Under the pieces are notes generated by a model that searched no databases, had not been told where the DNA came from, and saw only the letters and a list, made by a program, of their open reading frames with translations. The position numbers and the translations under genes were made by a program. A DNA stretch of 64,000 bases from Adhaeribacter_A terreus. Lineage in GTDB: Bacteria; Bacteroidota; Bacteroidia; Cytophagales; Hymenobacteraceae. Of the stretch, positions 26,190-33,783 are shown in pieces (position 1 is the first letter of the stretch; every line of letters begins with the position of its first letter). Where the stretch lies: contig NZ_JBHSKT010000002.1 of the NCBI RefSeq assembly GCF_042657365.1, positions 372,001-436,000 on the forward strand, written 5' to 3'.

Positions 26190-26570
26190 CTATTCATATT
26201 GCCTCATTTCAAAAAGCAAGTGGTTCTTCATTTCAATTGCAGAAACGTGAACCGTATGGAGGTCAAGGTTTGGAAAACCGGCAATTAAAACACTATCCTT
26301 TGCTAAATCGTCAAGCCAATCCATAAATTCAGAAAGCTTATATTCTACAATATGACAACTACTCCAGTCATCAGTTAGAAACAAACTGGCAAATTCTTTT
26401 TCGGGCCAAACCGGAAGAACATTCCCATCTTCTGAACCGAGCATTACGTAATTTTCCTCTTCATCCGCTATGAGGTAAATTGTTTCAAAATCTGCTACTC
26501 TGCGGAGTAAGTATCCATACCGTTCTGAGGAATCGAGAGCAAAAATGTTGTCGATTTTATGCTGATTCAT
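26190..26570 (-). CDS. DUF2750 domain protein
   Basis: About 126 residues from MNQHKIDNIFALDSSERYGY. The pattern VADFETIYLIADEE, then VLPVWPEKEFASLF and VLIAGFPNLDLHTV matches the DUF2750 family, of unknown function. The start at 26570 is preferred: it lies one base after the stop codon of the MFS transporter, as expected of a coupled downstream gene, whereas the longer frame from 26666 would overlap that gene heavily. A link to sugar transport is not established. Confidence 0.75.
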   Translation of the reverse strand: MNQHKIDNIFALDSSERYGYLLRRVADFETIYLIADEEENYVMLGSEDGNVLPVWPEKEFASLFLTDDWSSCHIVEYKLSEFMDWLDDLAKDSVLIAGFPNLDLHTVHVSAIEMKNHLLFEMRQYE

Positions 26571-26571
26571 T

Positions 26572-27927
26572 TTACCCTCGCTGCTTATACCCACTCCAAC
26601 CATAATACAGTAAATACAAATAGCAAAGCGCCGGAACCAAATAAGCGAACTGGATCTGCGAAGCATCGGAAACCAATCCCATCAGCGGCGGAATTAAGGC
26701 GCCGCCCACAATAGCCATGATAAGGTAAGAAGAGCCCTGTTTGGTGTAAATGCCCAGACCTTTAATAGCCAGCGGGAAAATGATCGGCCACATTACCGAG
26801 TTGCAAACACCCACCAGCACCATCAGCCACAAAGCGGTTTCGCCGGTTAAAGCCACCGAAGCAATTACCAGCAGCGTAGCCACGGCACAAACAATGCGCA
26901 GCGCTTTGGCATCGTTAATCTTGGTCAGCCACGGAATTCCGAAGAACCGCCCGATCATAGAACCGCCCCAGTAGCAAGCCACGAATTTCGAACCGATCTG
27001 CTCCGTAAAACCGCCTAAACTGGACGTATCGCCGAGGGAGAAAAGCCAGCTGGTAAAGCTGCTCAGGTTTGTAATGTGCAGATCCTGGCCGTAGCGGATA
27101 ATAAAAGAACCTACGCCCACTTCCGCACCCACGTACACAAAGATCGCCCCGATGCCCAGTACCAGGTGGCGGAATTGTAGCGCACTGGTTTTGCTTGTAG
27201 CTGCTTCCACCGGCGTATGTTCATCCTGCAAACTTTCAATGTTCGGCATTTTGGTGCGCCAGGCAACAAAGCTCAGCAACAGCAACACGCCGCCAATAAT
27301 GGCATAAGGCAAAATAACCAAAGCCGCTTCCGCGTTCAGAAAAGATTCCTTCTGCGCCACCGGCATGGCTGCCAATTGTTCCGCCGAATAATCCACGCCC
27401 TTCAAAAGCAGCATCCCGCCAATCAGCGGACTTAAGGTACCGGCCAGGGAATTGAAAGCACCCATCAAACTCAATCGGCTGGCCGCTTTATGCGCTGGCC
27501 CCAGCACCGAAACGTACGGATTGGCCGCCACCTGCAACAACGTTACCCCCGAAGCCAGAACCGCCAAAGCCAGCAAAAAGAACGGATACTGCCGCGTAAG
27601 CGCCGCCGGTAAAAACAGGAAAGCCCCCACCGCACAAATTCCCAGACCGAGCACTATGCCGTTTTTATACCCAACCCGGTTCAGGATATTGCCCGCCGGA
27701 ATCGACATCAGGAAATAAGCTCCGAAAAACGCAAACTGCACCAGGCTCGACTGAAAATCGGTCAGTTCGCAGGCCCGTTTCAGGTGCGGGATCAGGATGT
27801 CGTTCATATTCGTAACGAAGCCGAACGTAAAGAAAAGCGTGATAACAATGATCAGTGGTCCGGTATAATTCCGGGTTACCTGCTGGTTTGCAGATGCTTG
27901 ATTAGGTGAAGAAACAGGTGCTGCCAT
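26572..27927 (-). CDS. Sugar MFS transporter (FucP/GluP type)
   Basis: A 12-helix proton-coupled sugar importer of the FucP/glucose-galactose group, 451 residues. Family marks: FFTFGFVTNMNDILIPHLK in TM1, FFGAYFLMSIPAGNILNRVGYK, LQVAANPYVSVLGP, and FNSLAGTLSPLIGG. The C-terminal half contains FVYVGAEVGVGSFIIRYGQ and the sequence NSVMWPIIFPLAIKGLG, typical of FucP proteins. Likely substrates are glucose, galactose or fucose. DUF2750 follows directly. The promoter region shares a 55-base inverted sequence with that of the rlmL-like gene. Confidence 0.92.
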   Translation of the reverse strand: MAAPVSSPNQASANQQVTRNYTGPLIIVITLFFTFGFVTNMNDILIPHLKRACELTDFQSSLVQFAFFGAYFLMSIPAGNILNRVGYKNGIVLGLGICAVGAFLFLPAALTRQYPFFLLALAVLASGVTLLQVAANPYVSVLGPAHKAASRLSLMGAFNSLAGTLSPLIGGMLLLKGVDYSAEQLAAMPVAQKESFLNAEAALVILPYAIIGGVLLLLSFVAWRTKMPNIESLQDEHTPVEAATSKTSALQFRHLVLGIGAIFVYVGAEVGVGSFIIRYGQDLHITNLSSFTSWLFSLGDTSSLGGFTEQIGSKFVACYWGGSMIGRFFGIPWLTKINDAKALRIVCAVATLLVIASVALTGETALWLMVLVGVCNSVMWPIIFPLAIKGLGIYTKQGSSYLIMAIVGGALIPPLMGLVSDASQIQFAYLVPALCYLYLLYYGWSGYKQRG

Positions 27928-27937
27928 AAAAAGGAAA

Positions 27938-27967
27938 ATGGTATGAGTTTAGCCTTTAAAAGTAACA
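27938..27967 (+). repeat. 34-bp dispersed repeat copy upstream of the MFS gene
   Basis: GAAAATGGTATGAGTTTAGC then CTTTAAAAGTAAC. A degraded copy, 10 bases from the start codon. Confidence 0.45.
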
Positions 27968-28278
27968 TTAAATTGCGAATTGTCGGAATTTGGATTCGTC
28001 AGATTTTAGGTTTTTTGGATTGGCTTGGTAGGAGTGAGTTTTTAGGGCTAATGGCATAGCGTTTTTGAGAAGAAGTCTCCCCTTTGGAGGGAGTAAGGGA
28101 AGACCATATTATTGAAGACGTATTGCGATGATTCTCCCTTTGGGGGAGTTTACATTATATGAAAAATCAGCAAATATAAACACCCCACCGGCTCCCCTCA
28201 AGGGGAGAGTATCGGATAACGTGAAATAACCACCCCCGCACCCCTCTTAGAAAAGGAGGGGAGTTTTTACCTGCAGTA

Positions 28279-28466
28279 TTTGTAGGGATAGGGCTTGACC
28301 TGTCCGCACGCATTCCTGTTCAATGTTCCAGATCGCGCATTCTTAATCATGCATTCCCAATCAAAAATCCTGGCAATCTTTCTAATCCATGCAATCGTGT
28401 TCAAATAATTGATCACAATAATCCGACGCAATATCGTGCGGACAGGTCAAGCCCTGTCCCTACAAA
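28279..28466. mobile_element. MITE-like element with 32-bp terminal inverted repeats
   Basis: The ends TTTGTAGGGATAGGGCTTGA...CGCACG and CGTGCGGACAGGTCAAGCCC...ACAAA match at 31 of 32 positions as inverted repeats. Each end also contains its own small hairpin (GGACAGG/CCTGTCC). The interior has no reading frame. No transposase is visible in the window. Confidence 0.65.
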
Positions 28467-28575
28467 ATCCATCATTCCAAAATCCCAAACCTTCCAATCC
28501 AAAAATCCCAAAATCTGACGAATCCAAATTCAGACAATTTTTCGCAACTTTACAATCCCAAAAACAAACCACTAT

Positions 28576-29748
28576 ATGAAACCAACCGCCGGAAAAACCT
28601 TTCAACTAACTGCCACCACCCAATTCGGGCTGGAAGAAATTCTGGCGGAAGAACTTTACCAGTTAGGTGCTAAAAATATTGAAGTAGGCAGCCGCGCGGT
28701 GCGTTTTATGGGCGACAACAAACTGATGTACGAAGCCAATTTGTGGTGCCGCACGGCGGTTCGTATCCTGAAACCCTTCGCCAATTTCCCGGCCCGCGAC
28801 GAACGCGACCTCTACAAACAAATTCAGAAAATTGACTGGACCGAATACCTGGACGTGGACAGCACCTTTGCCATCAGTTCGGTGGTAAACCAAAGCACCT
28901 TCGAGCATTCGCTGTTCGTTTCGCAGCTCACCAAAGACGCCATTGCCGACCAGTTCCGCGATAAATTCGGCAAACGCCCTTCCGTAGACCTCGAAAACCC
29001 GGACGTGCGCATTAACCTGCATATGCTCGAAAACCGCGTGAACCTGTCGCTCGATTCCTCAGGCGATTCGCTGCACAAACGCGGTTACCGACTGCAAACC
29101 AACGTAGCGCCGCTAAACGAAATCCTGGCGGCCGGCATCATCCTGCTTACCGGCTGGGACAGAAAAACGCCTTTATACGACCCCATGTGCGGTTCCGGCA
29201 CCCTCTTAACCGAAGCTGCGATGATCGCCCACAACGTAGCGCCCGGTTTGTACCGCCGCGATTTCGGTTTCACACACTGGAAAGATTTCGACGAAGAACT
29301 TTTCAAGCAGGTAATTAAAGACGCCCGCGCCCAGGAAGACTCCGACAACGACGTGTTAATTGCCGGCTCCGACATCGACCGCGATTACGTGGAAGCCGCC
29401 CGCAACAACATTTCCAGCGCCGAACTCGACGATTACATTCGGGTAAAAACTGCCGATTTTAAAGAAACCCAGAAGCCCGCCGAAAAAGGGATCCTGATCG
29501 TGAACCCGCCTTACAACGAACGCCTGGTAAACGAAAACATCAACAACCTCTACAAAATGATCGGCGACACCCTCAAAACCAATTACCAGGATTGGGACGC
29601 CTACGTGTTCACCGGAAACTTGGAAGCCGCCAAAAACATCGGCCTCAAAACCTCCCGCCGCATCCCGCTTTTCAACGGTTCCATCGATAGCCGTTTGCTG
29701 AAGTATGAGTTGTATAGGGGAAGTAAAAAGGAGAAAGGGGAGAGGTAA
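28576..29748 (+). CDS. THUMP-domain 23S rRNA methyltransferase (RlmL N-domain-like)
   Basis: A class I SAM-dependent RNA guanine-N2 methyltransferase. An N-terminal ferredoxin-like/THUMP region (about 1-165) begins FQLTATTQFGLEEILAEELYQLG. The Rossmann part contains PLYDPMCGSGTLLTEAAMIA (SAM binding) and the catalytic NPPYNERL at 310-317. The length (390 aa) corresponds to the m2G2445 half of RlmL or to the YpsC family, without the second RlmK half. Cytoplasmic. Single gene transcribed away from the MFS transporter. Confidence 0.9.
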   Translation: MKPTAGKTFQLTATTQFGLEEILAEELYQLGAKNIEVGSRAVRFMGDNKLMYEANLWCRTAVRILKPFANFPARDERDLYKQIQKIDWTEYLDVDSTFAISSVVNQSTFEHSLFVSQLTKDAIADQFRDKFGKRPSVDLENPDVRINLHMLENRVNLSLDSSGDSLHKRGYRLQTNVAPLNEILAAGIILLTGWDRKTPLYDPMCGSGTLLTEAAMIAHNVAPGLYRRDFGFTHWKDFDEELFKQVIKDARAQEDSDNDVLIAGSDIDRDYVEAARNNISSAELDDYIRVKTADFKETQKPAEKGILIVNPPYNERLVNENINNLYKMIGDTLKTNYQDWDAYVFTGNLEAAKNIGLKTSRRIPLFNGSIDSRLLKYELYRGSKKEKGER

Positions 29749-29810
29749 GGTTAAGTGTAGAAATTAAAAGTACAATATTCCAACTTAAAAAGTTGTATTG
29801 ACAAAAAATA

Positions 29811-30105
29811 CTAAAGCTCTTTAAGTTTCACTAATGCATCTAAATGGTCCTGAAAGGCTTTTCGCCCCAGATTCGTAGCTGCAAATCTGGTATTAGGTTT
29901 TCTACCTACAAACCGTTTTTCTACCAATAAATAACCTGCTTTTTCAAGATTAATGCAGTGAGTAGATAAGCTACCATATGAAAGTTGAAGTGTTTCTTTA
30001 AGAAAATTGAATTCTACCAAATCGTTATTTACAAGCAACGCCATAATACTTAATCGGGTATGATTTTCAAAAGTATTGTTTAGGTTATTTATGTTTTTTT
30101 TTCAT
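29811..30105 (-). pseudogene. Frameshifted winged-helix regulator with A9 run after ATG
   Basis: From the ATG at 30105 the frame reads MKKKHK and stops. With eight instead of nine A after the ATG it would read MKKNINNLNNTFENHTRLSI and run on to the stop at 29811. That restored N-terminus aligns without gaps to MKSYLENINKAFESRARLGI of the paralogue at 34920-35228. The rest (FNFLKETLQLSYGSLSTHCI, VEKRFVGRKPNTRF, DHLDALVKL) is intact. Either a broken gene, a phase-variable one, or a base-calling error. An internal ATG at 30044 would give a 77-residue product lacking the first helix. Confidence 0.75.
30094..30102. repeat. Homopolymer T9 (A9 on coding strand)
   Basis: Nine identical bases starting directly after the start codon of the winged-helix gene; its length decides the reading frame. 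Confidence 0.85.
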
Positions 30106-30186
30106 TAGTAATCCTTACAAAATAGTCATTAGCTGGATTCAAAATTAAAGTAAAAGAAAATTTTATTTCCTATCAATTGCTAACTA

Positions 30187-30224
30187 TAGTATGTTGTTAG
30201 TTTTGCATACTAAAGATAGCTTTG
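30187..30224 (+). promoter_or_regulatory. Controller-gene promoter with inverted-repeat operator
   Basis: TTG (30194-30196), 20 bases, then TAGCTTTG (30217-30224) matches the Bacteroidota promoter consensus. The inverted repeat TAGTATG-N12-CATACTA (30187-30212) covers the -33 element. The box TTTTGCATACTAAAGATAGC (30201-30220) recurs upstream of the methyltransferase gene with one change. Confidence 0.75.
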
Positions 30225-30241
30225 AATATCTTCTAATGCCA

Positions 30242-30454
30242 ATGAAAACAAAAACAATTTTAGAAAAATTTGGTGATAATGTTCGTGAAATTAGAAAATC
30301 TAAGGGTTTTTCACAGGAACAACTTTCATTCAAAGCAGACTTGCATAGAACATATATAGGGATGATTGAAAGAGCAGAAAAAAATATTACTCTCTCAAAT
30401 ATAGAAAAAATTGCAAAGGCATTAGAAGTTGAAATATCAGAACTTCTAAAATAA
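30242..30454 (+). CDS. XRE-family HTH protein, restriction-modification controller (C protein)
   Basis: A 70-residue helix-turn-helix protein, MKTKTILEKFGDNVREIRKS then GFSQEQLSFKADLHRTYIGM and IERAEKNITLSNIEKIAKAL, which is the standard C-protein fold and size. ATGs at 30236 and 30242 are both possible; one at 30191 would lie upstream of the expected transcription start. C proteins bind as dimers to boxes before their own and the R or M genes and time restriction after methylation. The restriction gene begins five bases after its stop codon. Confidence 0.88.
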   Translation: MKTKTILEKFGDNVREIRKSKGFSQEQLSFKADLHRTYIGMIERAEKNITLSNIEKIAKALEVEISELLK

Positions 30455-30459
30455 CTTCA

Positions 30460-31101
30460 ATGTCAAATTCACCTTACTTAGGAAAGCCTATTGCAGAATG
30501 GAGTGCAATAACAGATCATCTTATTGCACTACACCCTCTTTCACCTGATGAAATAGTAGAAACGGTTTTAGGATCTTGGGATGATATATTTAATTCCAAA
30601 ATTGGATCGTTTTATATAGGAAAAGAAATTACTCCGGGACCTCAGATAATGAGTTTTTTATTACACGAACTTGTTGCTCATTATTTAACTTTAAAACATC
30701 CTGGTATATATAAAGTAGGCACTTTAAAGAATGAAAAGGATATTCATTGTATTACAAATTGCGACCTTTCTGTTGAAATTAAAGCCTCATCTAGCCCTAA
30801 TAAAATTGCTGCAAATAGAAGTTACGCACAACCTGAAACTGCAAAGGATAAAAAAAATAAAAATGGTTATTATATAGCAATTAATTTTGAAAAGTTTAGC
30901 GATAAAAAGGAAAAGCCCGAAATTTTATTAATTAGGTTTGGTTATCTTGAACATTCTGACTGGATCCCTCAAAAATCTGAAAGCGGACAACAGGCTTCCT
31001 TACCTCCAGATGTTTATTTACATAAACTTAAAGTTATCTATCAAAAACCTAAGATTGTTAAAGTAAAAGCTGCTAGAATAAAAGCTACTAAAATAAAGTA
31101 G
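30460..31101 (+). CDS. Type II restriction endonuclease, ScaI-like
   Basis: Predicted homodimeric DNA endonuclease, 213 residues. The sequence LGKPIAEWSAITDHLIALHP, SWDDIFNSKIG and TPGPQIMSFLLHELVAHYL resembles the ScaI family (recognition AGTACT). The PD-(D/E)xK core is visible as Asp94, then Glu106-Ile-Lys108 (VEIKAS). Lys-rich C-terminal tail. It lies in an operon with the controller and converges on the methyltransferase, overlapping its 3' end by 14 bases. Family assignment is from memory of conserved segments; specificity is inference. Confidence 0.75.
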   Translation: MSNSPYLGKPIAEWSAITDHLIALHPLSPDEIVETVLGSWDDIFNSKIGSFYIGKEITPGPQIMSFLLHELVAHYLTLKHPGIYKVGTLKNEKDIHCITNCDLSVEIKASSSPNKIAANRSYAQPETAKDKKNKNGYYIAINFEKFSDKKEKPEILLIRFGYLEHSDWIPQKSESGQQASLPPDVYLHKLKVIYQKPKIVKVKAARIKATKIK

Positions 31102-31945
31102 GCGTTAATTCTTTAATTCTTTCAGTTTTAAGAATTGTTTCAAGTCTATTGGCTATTGTGTGGCAATAATCCTCTCTTATTTCAAATCCTAATGAGAGTC
31201 GATTATTGCTCATACAAACTTCCGCAGTTGTACCTGAACCCATAAATGGATCCAAAATAATATCATTTGGATTTGTAAAACCTAAAACCATTCTAGTTAT
31301 TAAATCAACTGGGAATTGGGCAGGATGTTTAGTTCTTTCTTCTGAAGATCTATTCGTTCCAGATGTAACTTTAGCTATTTGCCAAACATCAGATGGGTTT
31401 TTACCTAATGTATTACATCTCAATTTGCCATTTTTCTTTTGGTTTGGATATTTAACATCAGGATCTCGAATTGAATCAAGGTTGAAAGTATAATTGTCTT
31501 GGTTTTTTATATACCAAAGAATCTTTTCATTTCTTGGTGATAAATAATGTTTTGCGGCGACACCTGCTCCATAGTTCCAAATAATTTCTTGATGGAGATA
31601 GAACTTAATTTTATCCCAAACTAAGTAAGTAATAGGAACAGCTCTTCCCTTTCCTGGTACTTCCAAATAACCAACATTTAGTAAGTAGCTGCCATTTGAT
31701 TTAGTAATATCAAAAATAAGATTACTAATCTCGGAAAGCCATTCAATAAACGAATTAATGGGCATTATTTTTTCATACTCTTTTCCAATATTGTAAGGTG
31801 GACTGGTTATCGTTGCATCAATATTTACACCAGCATTTTTTAGAATTTTAATGCCTTCCAAACAATCCATATTATAAATTAAAGTAGAATCATTACTATA
31901 GAATGGATCTCCTAAAATGCTCTTTAATTTATCTAACTTCTCCAT
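31088..31945 (-). CDS. Type II DNA methyltransferase, beta class (probably N4-cytosine)
   Basis: The modification partner of the restriction enzyme, 285 residues. The catalytic motif IV TSPPY (47-51) precedes the SAM-binding motif I DPFMGSGTT (232-240), which is the beta-class order. S/T-S-P-P-Y at motif IV is typical of N4-cytosine enzymes, in line with known M.ScaI. A target-recognition region lies about 110-210. AT-rich like its partners. The start codon is five bases downstream of a 20-bp box shared with the controller promoter. Confidence 0.88.
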   Translation of the reverse strand: MEKLDKLKSILGDPFYSNDSTLIYNMDCLEGIKILKNAGVNIDATITSPPYNIGKEYEKIMPINSFIEWLSEISNLIFDITKSNGSYLLNVGYLEVPGKGRAVPITYLVWDKIKFYLHQEIIWNYGAGVAAKHYLSPRNEKILWYIKNQDNYTFNLDSIRDPDVKYPNQKKNGKLRCNTLGKNPSDVWQIAKVTSGTNRSSEERTKHPAQFPVDLITRMVLGFTNPNDIILDPFMGSGTTAEVCMSNNRLSLGFEIREDYCHTIANRLETILKTERIKELTPTLF

Positions 31946-31950
31946 TTTGC

Positions 31951-31995
31951 GCTAACTTTAGTATGCAAAAATAAATCTTATTTTTAATCTGTCAA
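31951..31995 (-). promoter_or_regulatory. Methyltransferase promoter with shared control box
   Basis: On the minus strand TTG (31995-31993), exactly 19 bases, then TATTTTTG (31973-31966), a perfect Bacteroidota promoter. The box TTTTGCATACTAAAGTTAGC (31970-31951) overlaps the -7 element and expected transcription start, and differs at one of 20 positions from the box before the controller gene. Confidence 0.8.
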
Positions 31996-32088
31996 AGTGC
32001 TTTTAAATTTTTTATAATAAATCTTTTTTATTATAAAATCATTAAAACACTATCTTTCAAGGTCAAAAACTCCTCTATAAATTAAAGA

Positions 32089-32255
32089 ATGCCCTCCACA
32101 AATTACCTCCACATCACCTACCACCAAAATTACCCAAACCGCCCAACCATCATCTTCCTGCACGCTTCCTTAGGCTGCACCCAGCTCAGGCGAAACATCA
32201 CGGAAAAGCTCGGCCACCTCACCCAATGCAATGTGCTGGATGAAGCACAAATTAC
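32089..32255 (+). pseudogene. N-terminal fragment of an alpha/beta hydrolase
   Basis: The first 55 codons (PTIIFLHASLGCTQLRRNIT then EKLGHLTQCNVL) resemble the start of alpha/beta hydrolases, where LHxSLG is the oxyanion-hole region. The similarity stops just before a 34-bp dispersed repeat, and the frame then runs into unrelated sequence. The nucleophile elbow and catalytic His are absent, so it cannot be active. Confidence 0.6.
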
Positions 32256-32289
32256 AAAAAAACGCTATGCTTTCAGCCTAAAAAAGTCA
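32256..32289 (+). repeat. 34-bp dispersed repeat copy at a pseudogene break
   Basis: AAAAAAACGCTATGCTTTCA then GCCTAAAAAAGTCAG. Clear copy exactly where the hydrolase fragment loses similarity. Confidence 0.7.
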
Positions 32290-32385
32290 GGGTTCGGGAA
32301 ATTAAAAAACTTTCCGAACCAAATTAAAGCAGCGCGGTATCATAGGGAAGAGAACACGATTCCCCGAAACTGAAACCGCGAAACT

Positions 32386-33132
32386 ATGCCCTCCCGCTTC
32401 CTGATCCTGATCGTTTTGGTGCTGGTGCAGGCAAAGGCCTTTCCGCAAACCTCGCCGGGCGCATTTGATCTGGCGCCTCCGGCAAACCCCTCTGCGCTCC
32501 GGAAACTGAACCTGTGGGCCACTTATTATTTCGTGCATCAGTTTAAATCGGGCGGCAACATTCCCATTGTGTACCGCAACGGCAAACCCTCGGGCCTCTA
32601 CGCCGATGCCTGCGATTTCTGCGAAGCCTCCCTGCAAGGCTCCGCCTACGTAACCGATGCGGAAGGCAACGTAAGCGTGGTGAAATTCGCCAAAACCGGG
32701 AAGCGCACCTTCGTAAACTGCCGCACCTGCACCAAATTTTCCGACAGCAACGCCGCCGCCAGCTGGGGCAAAGCCCTCTGGATCAAATCCACGGGTTTCA
32801 GCGGCGGCCTGAACCGGTACAAATTAATTCCCTTCCGCTCCGTAGCCGTAGATCGCAAAGTCATTCCCTACGGCACCGTGCTCTACATTCCCCAATTCCA
32901 AGGCCAACCCATCGCGCTCCCCAACGGCCAAACTCTAACCCACGACGGCTATTTCTTCGCCGCCGACCGCGGCGGCCTGGTAAAAAAGAACCAGATCGAC
33001 CTCTTCACCGGCACTCATTCCACCAATCCTTTCCCCGAAATCATCCGCTCCGACAACAACCAAACCTTCGAAGCTTACATTGTAAAAGATAAAGCCATCA
33101 TCAACGCTCTGAAAGCAGCGCACCGGAAGTGA
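32386..33132 (+). CDS. Exported 3D-domain protein
   Basis: A 248-residue protein with an N-terminal signal peptide (PSRFLILIVLVLVQAKAFPQ). The C-terminal 3D domain, shared with MltA-type lytic transglycosylases and YabE/Rpf proteins, contains VIPYGTVLYIP, HDGYFFAADRGG and NQIDLFTG; the Asp residues of this pattern form the active site in MltA. A Cys pair in ACDFCEAS and CRTCTKF may form disulfides. It likely trims or binds peptidoglycan. Single gene. Confidence 0.85.
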   Translation: MPSRFLILIVLVLVQAKAFPQTSPGAFDLAPPANPSALRKLNLWATYYFVHQFKSGGNIPIVYRNGKPSGLYADACDFCEASLQGSAYVTDAEGNVSVVKFAKTGKRTFVNCRTCTKFSDSNAAASWGKALWIKSTGFSGGLNRYKLIPFRSVAVDRKVIPYGTVLYIPQFQGQPIALPNGQTLTHDGYFFAADRGGLVKKNQIDLFTGTHSTNPFPEIIRSDNNQTFEAYIVKDKAIINALKAAHRK

Positions 33133-33178
33133 GTTAAGTGTTAAGTGTTAAGAGTTATGAGTTATAAGTTATAAGTTG
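33133..33178. repeat. GTTAAGT/GTTATAA short tandem repeat
   Basis: Six to seven imperfect units of seven bases (GTTAAGT, GTTAAGA, GTTATGA, GTTATAA), directly after the 3D-domain gene. Confidence 0.8.
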
Positions 33179-33183
33179 CAGGA

Positions 33184-33212
33184 AAAACGATATGGTTTTA
33201 AAGCAAAAAACT
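33184..33212 (+). repeat. 34-bp dispersed repeat copy
   Basis: AAAAACGATATGGTTTTAAA then GCAAAAAACTCAG. Confidence 0.6.
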
Positions 33213-33269
33213 CAGTGGAAATGGGATACCAGCTATAGTTGATTATATCAAAAGTAGGTATTGCGAAAA

Positions 33270-33467
33270 GTCCCCCTTTGGAGGGGGTAGGGGGAGGATT
33301 TTTACATTATCTGATACTCTCCCCTTGAGGGGAGCCGGAGGTGTTTGCTCGGAATGTAGATATATCCGCAGATGTAAACACCCCTCTAACTCCCCTCAAG
33401 GGGAGAATCTTCGCAATACGAATCTTCAAAAATGTAATCCTCCCCCTACCCTTCTCCAAAGGGGGAC
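33270..33467. mobile_element. 198-bp palindromic element (GTCCCCCTTTGG family)
   Basis: The left arm (33270-33346) and right arm (33377-33467) are inverted copies, each with GTCCCCCTTTGGAG at its outer end and CTCCCCTTGAGGGGAG near the middle. The same outer sequence bounds the 98-bp element at 41474-41571. No reading frame inside. Confidence 0.7.
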
Positions 33468-33489
33468 TTTTCTTCGGAATATTACCAAT

Positions 33490-33783
33490 TCAATTCATCA
33501 ACAAATCATCCATCATATCCCCCAGATCACTCACCCCCAACGTAAACCAAACCACCACAAAACCCAGTAAAACCTTCGCCCAAAGCGGAATCGGCTTTCC
33601 GAAACTCTTTATAAAAAAAGCATCGGCCGGAGGAAAGTAAAGCAAAGAAAGCAGCAGGAAAACCAGGCCCGGAACCGGATGTACCAGTAGCAAATTCAGC
33701 GCGCCGATGGTAAAAACCACCAGCCCGATCACCCAACTGATCAAAGGCGAAACATCGATGTCTTTCATAACTTTGCCGATCAA
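33490..33783 (-). CDS. Small membrane protein, unknown function
   Basis: Ninety-seven residues with three hydrophobic helices (about 14-30, 33-50 and 66-84) and an acidic C-terminal tail. Last gene of a minus-strand cluster; its start overlaps the stop of the preceding gene by four bases, so translation is probably coupled. An internal start at 33768 is possible. I do not recognise the family. Confidence 0.65.
   Translation of the reverse strand: MIGKVMKDIDVSPLISWVIGLVVFTIGALNLLLVHPVPGLVFLLLSLLYFPPADAFFIKSFGKPIPLWAKVLLGFVVVWFTLGVSDLGDMMDDLLMN

Larger units (their letters stand above)
27928..28575. other. Nested inverted-repeat spacer between divergent genes
   Basis: Outer imperfect inverted repeat of about 55 bases (27968-28022 and 28498-28552), an inner 188-bp element with 32-bp ends (28279-28466), a 34-bp dispersed repeat (28039-28069), and CTCCCCTTT/AAAGGGGAG-type palindromes (28077-28265). 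No gene is visible. Confidence 0.7.
33133..33489. other. Spacer with tandem GTTAAGT repeats and a large palindrome
   Basis: Tandem heptamer-like repeats (33133-33178), a 34-bp dispersed repeat (33184-33212) and a 198-bp palindromic element (33270-33467). No gene. Confidence 0.7.

Noticed and set aside
33133..33178. Regular repeats that might be a small CRISPR
   Set aside because: The units are seven bases in direct tandem without spacers. No cas genes occur in the window.
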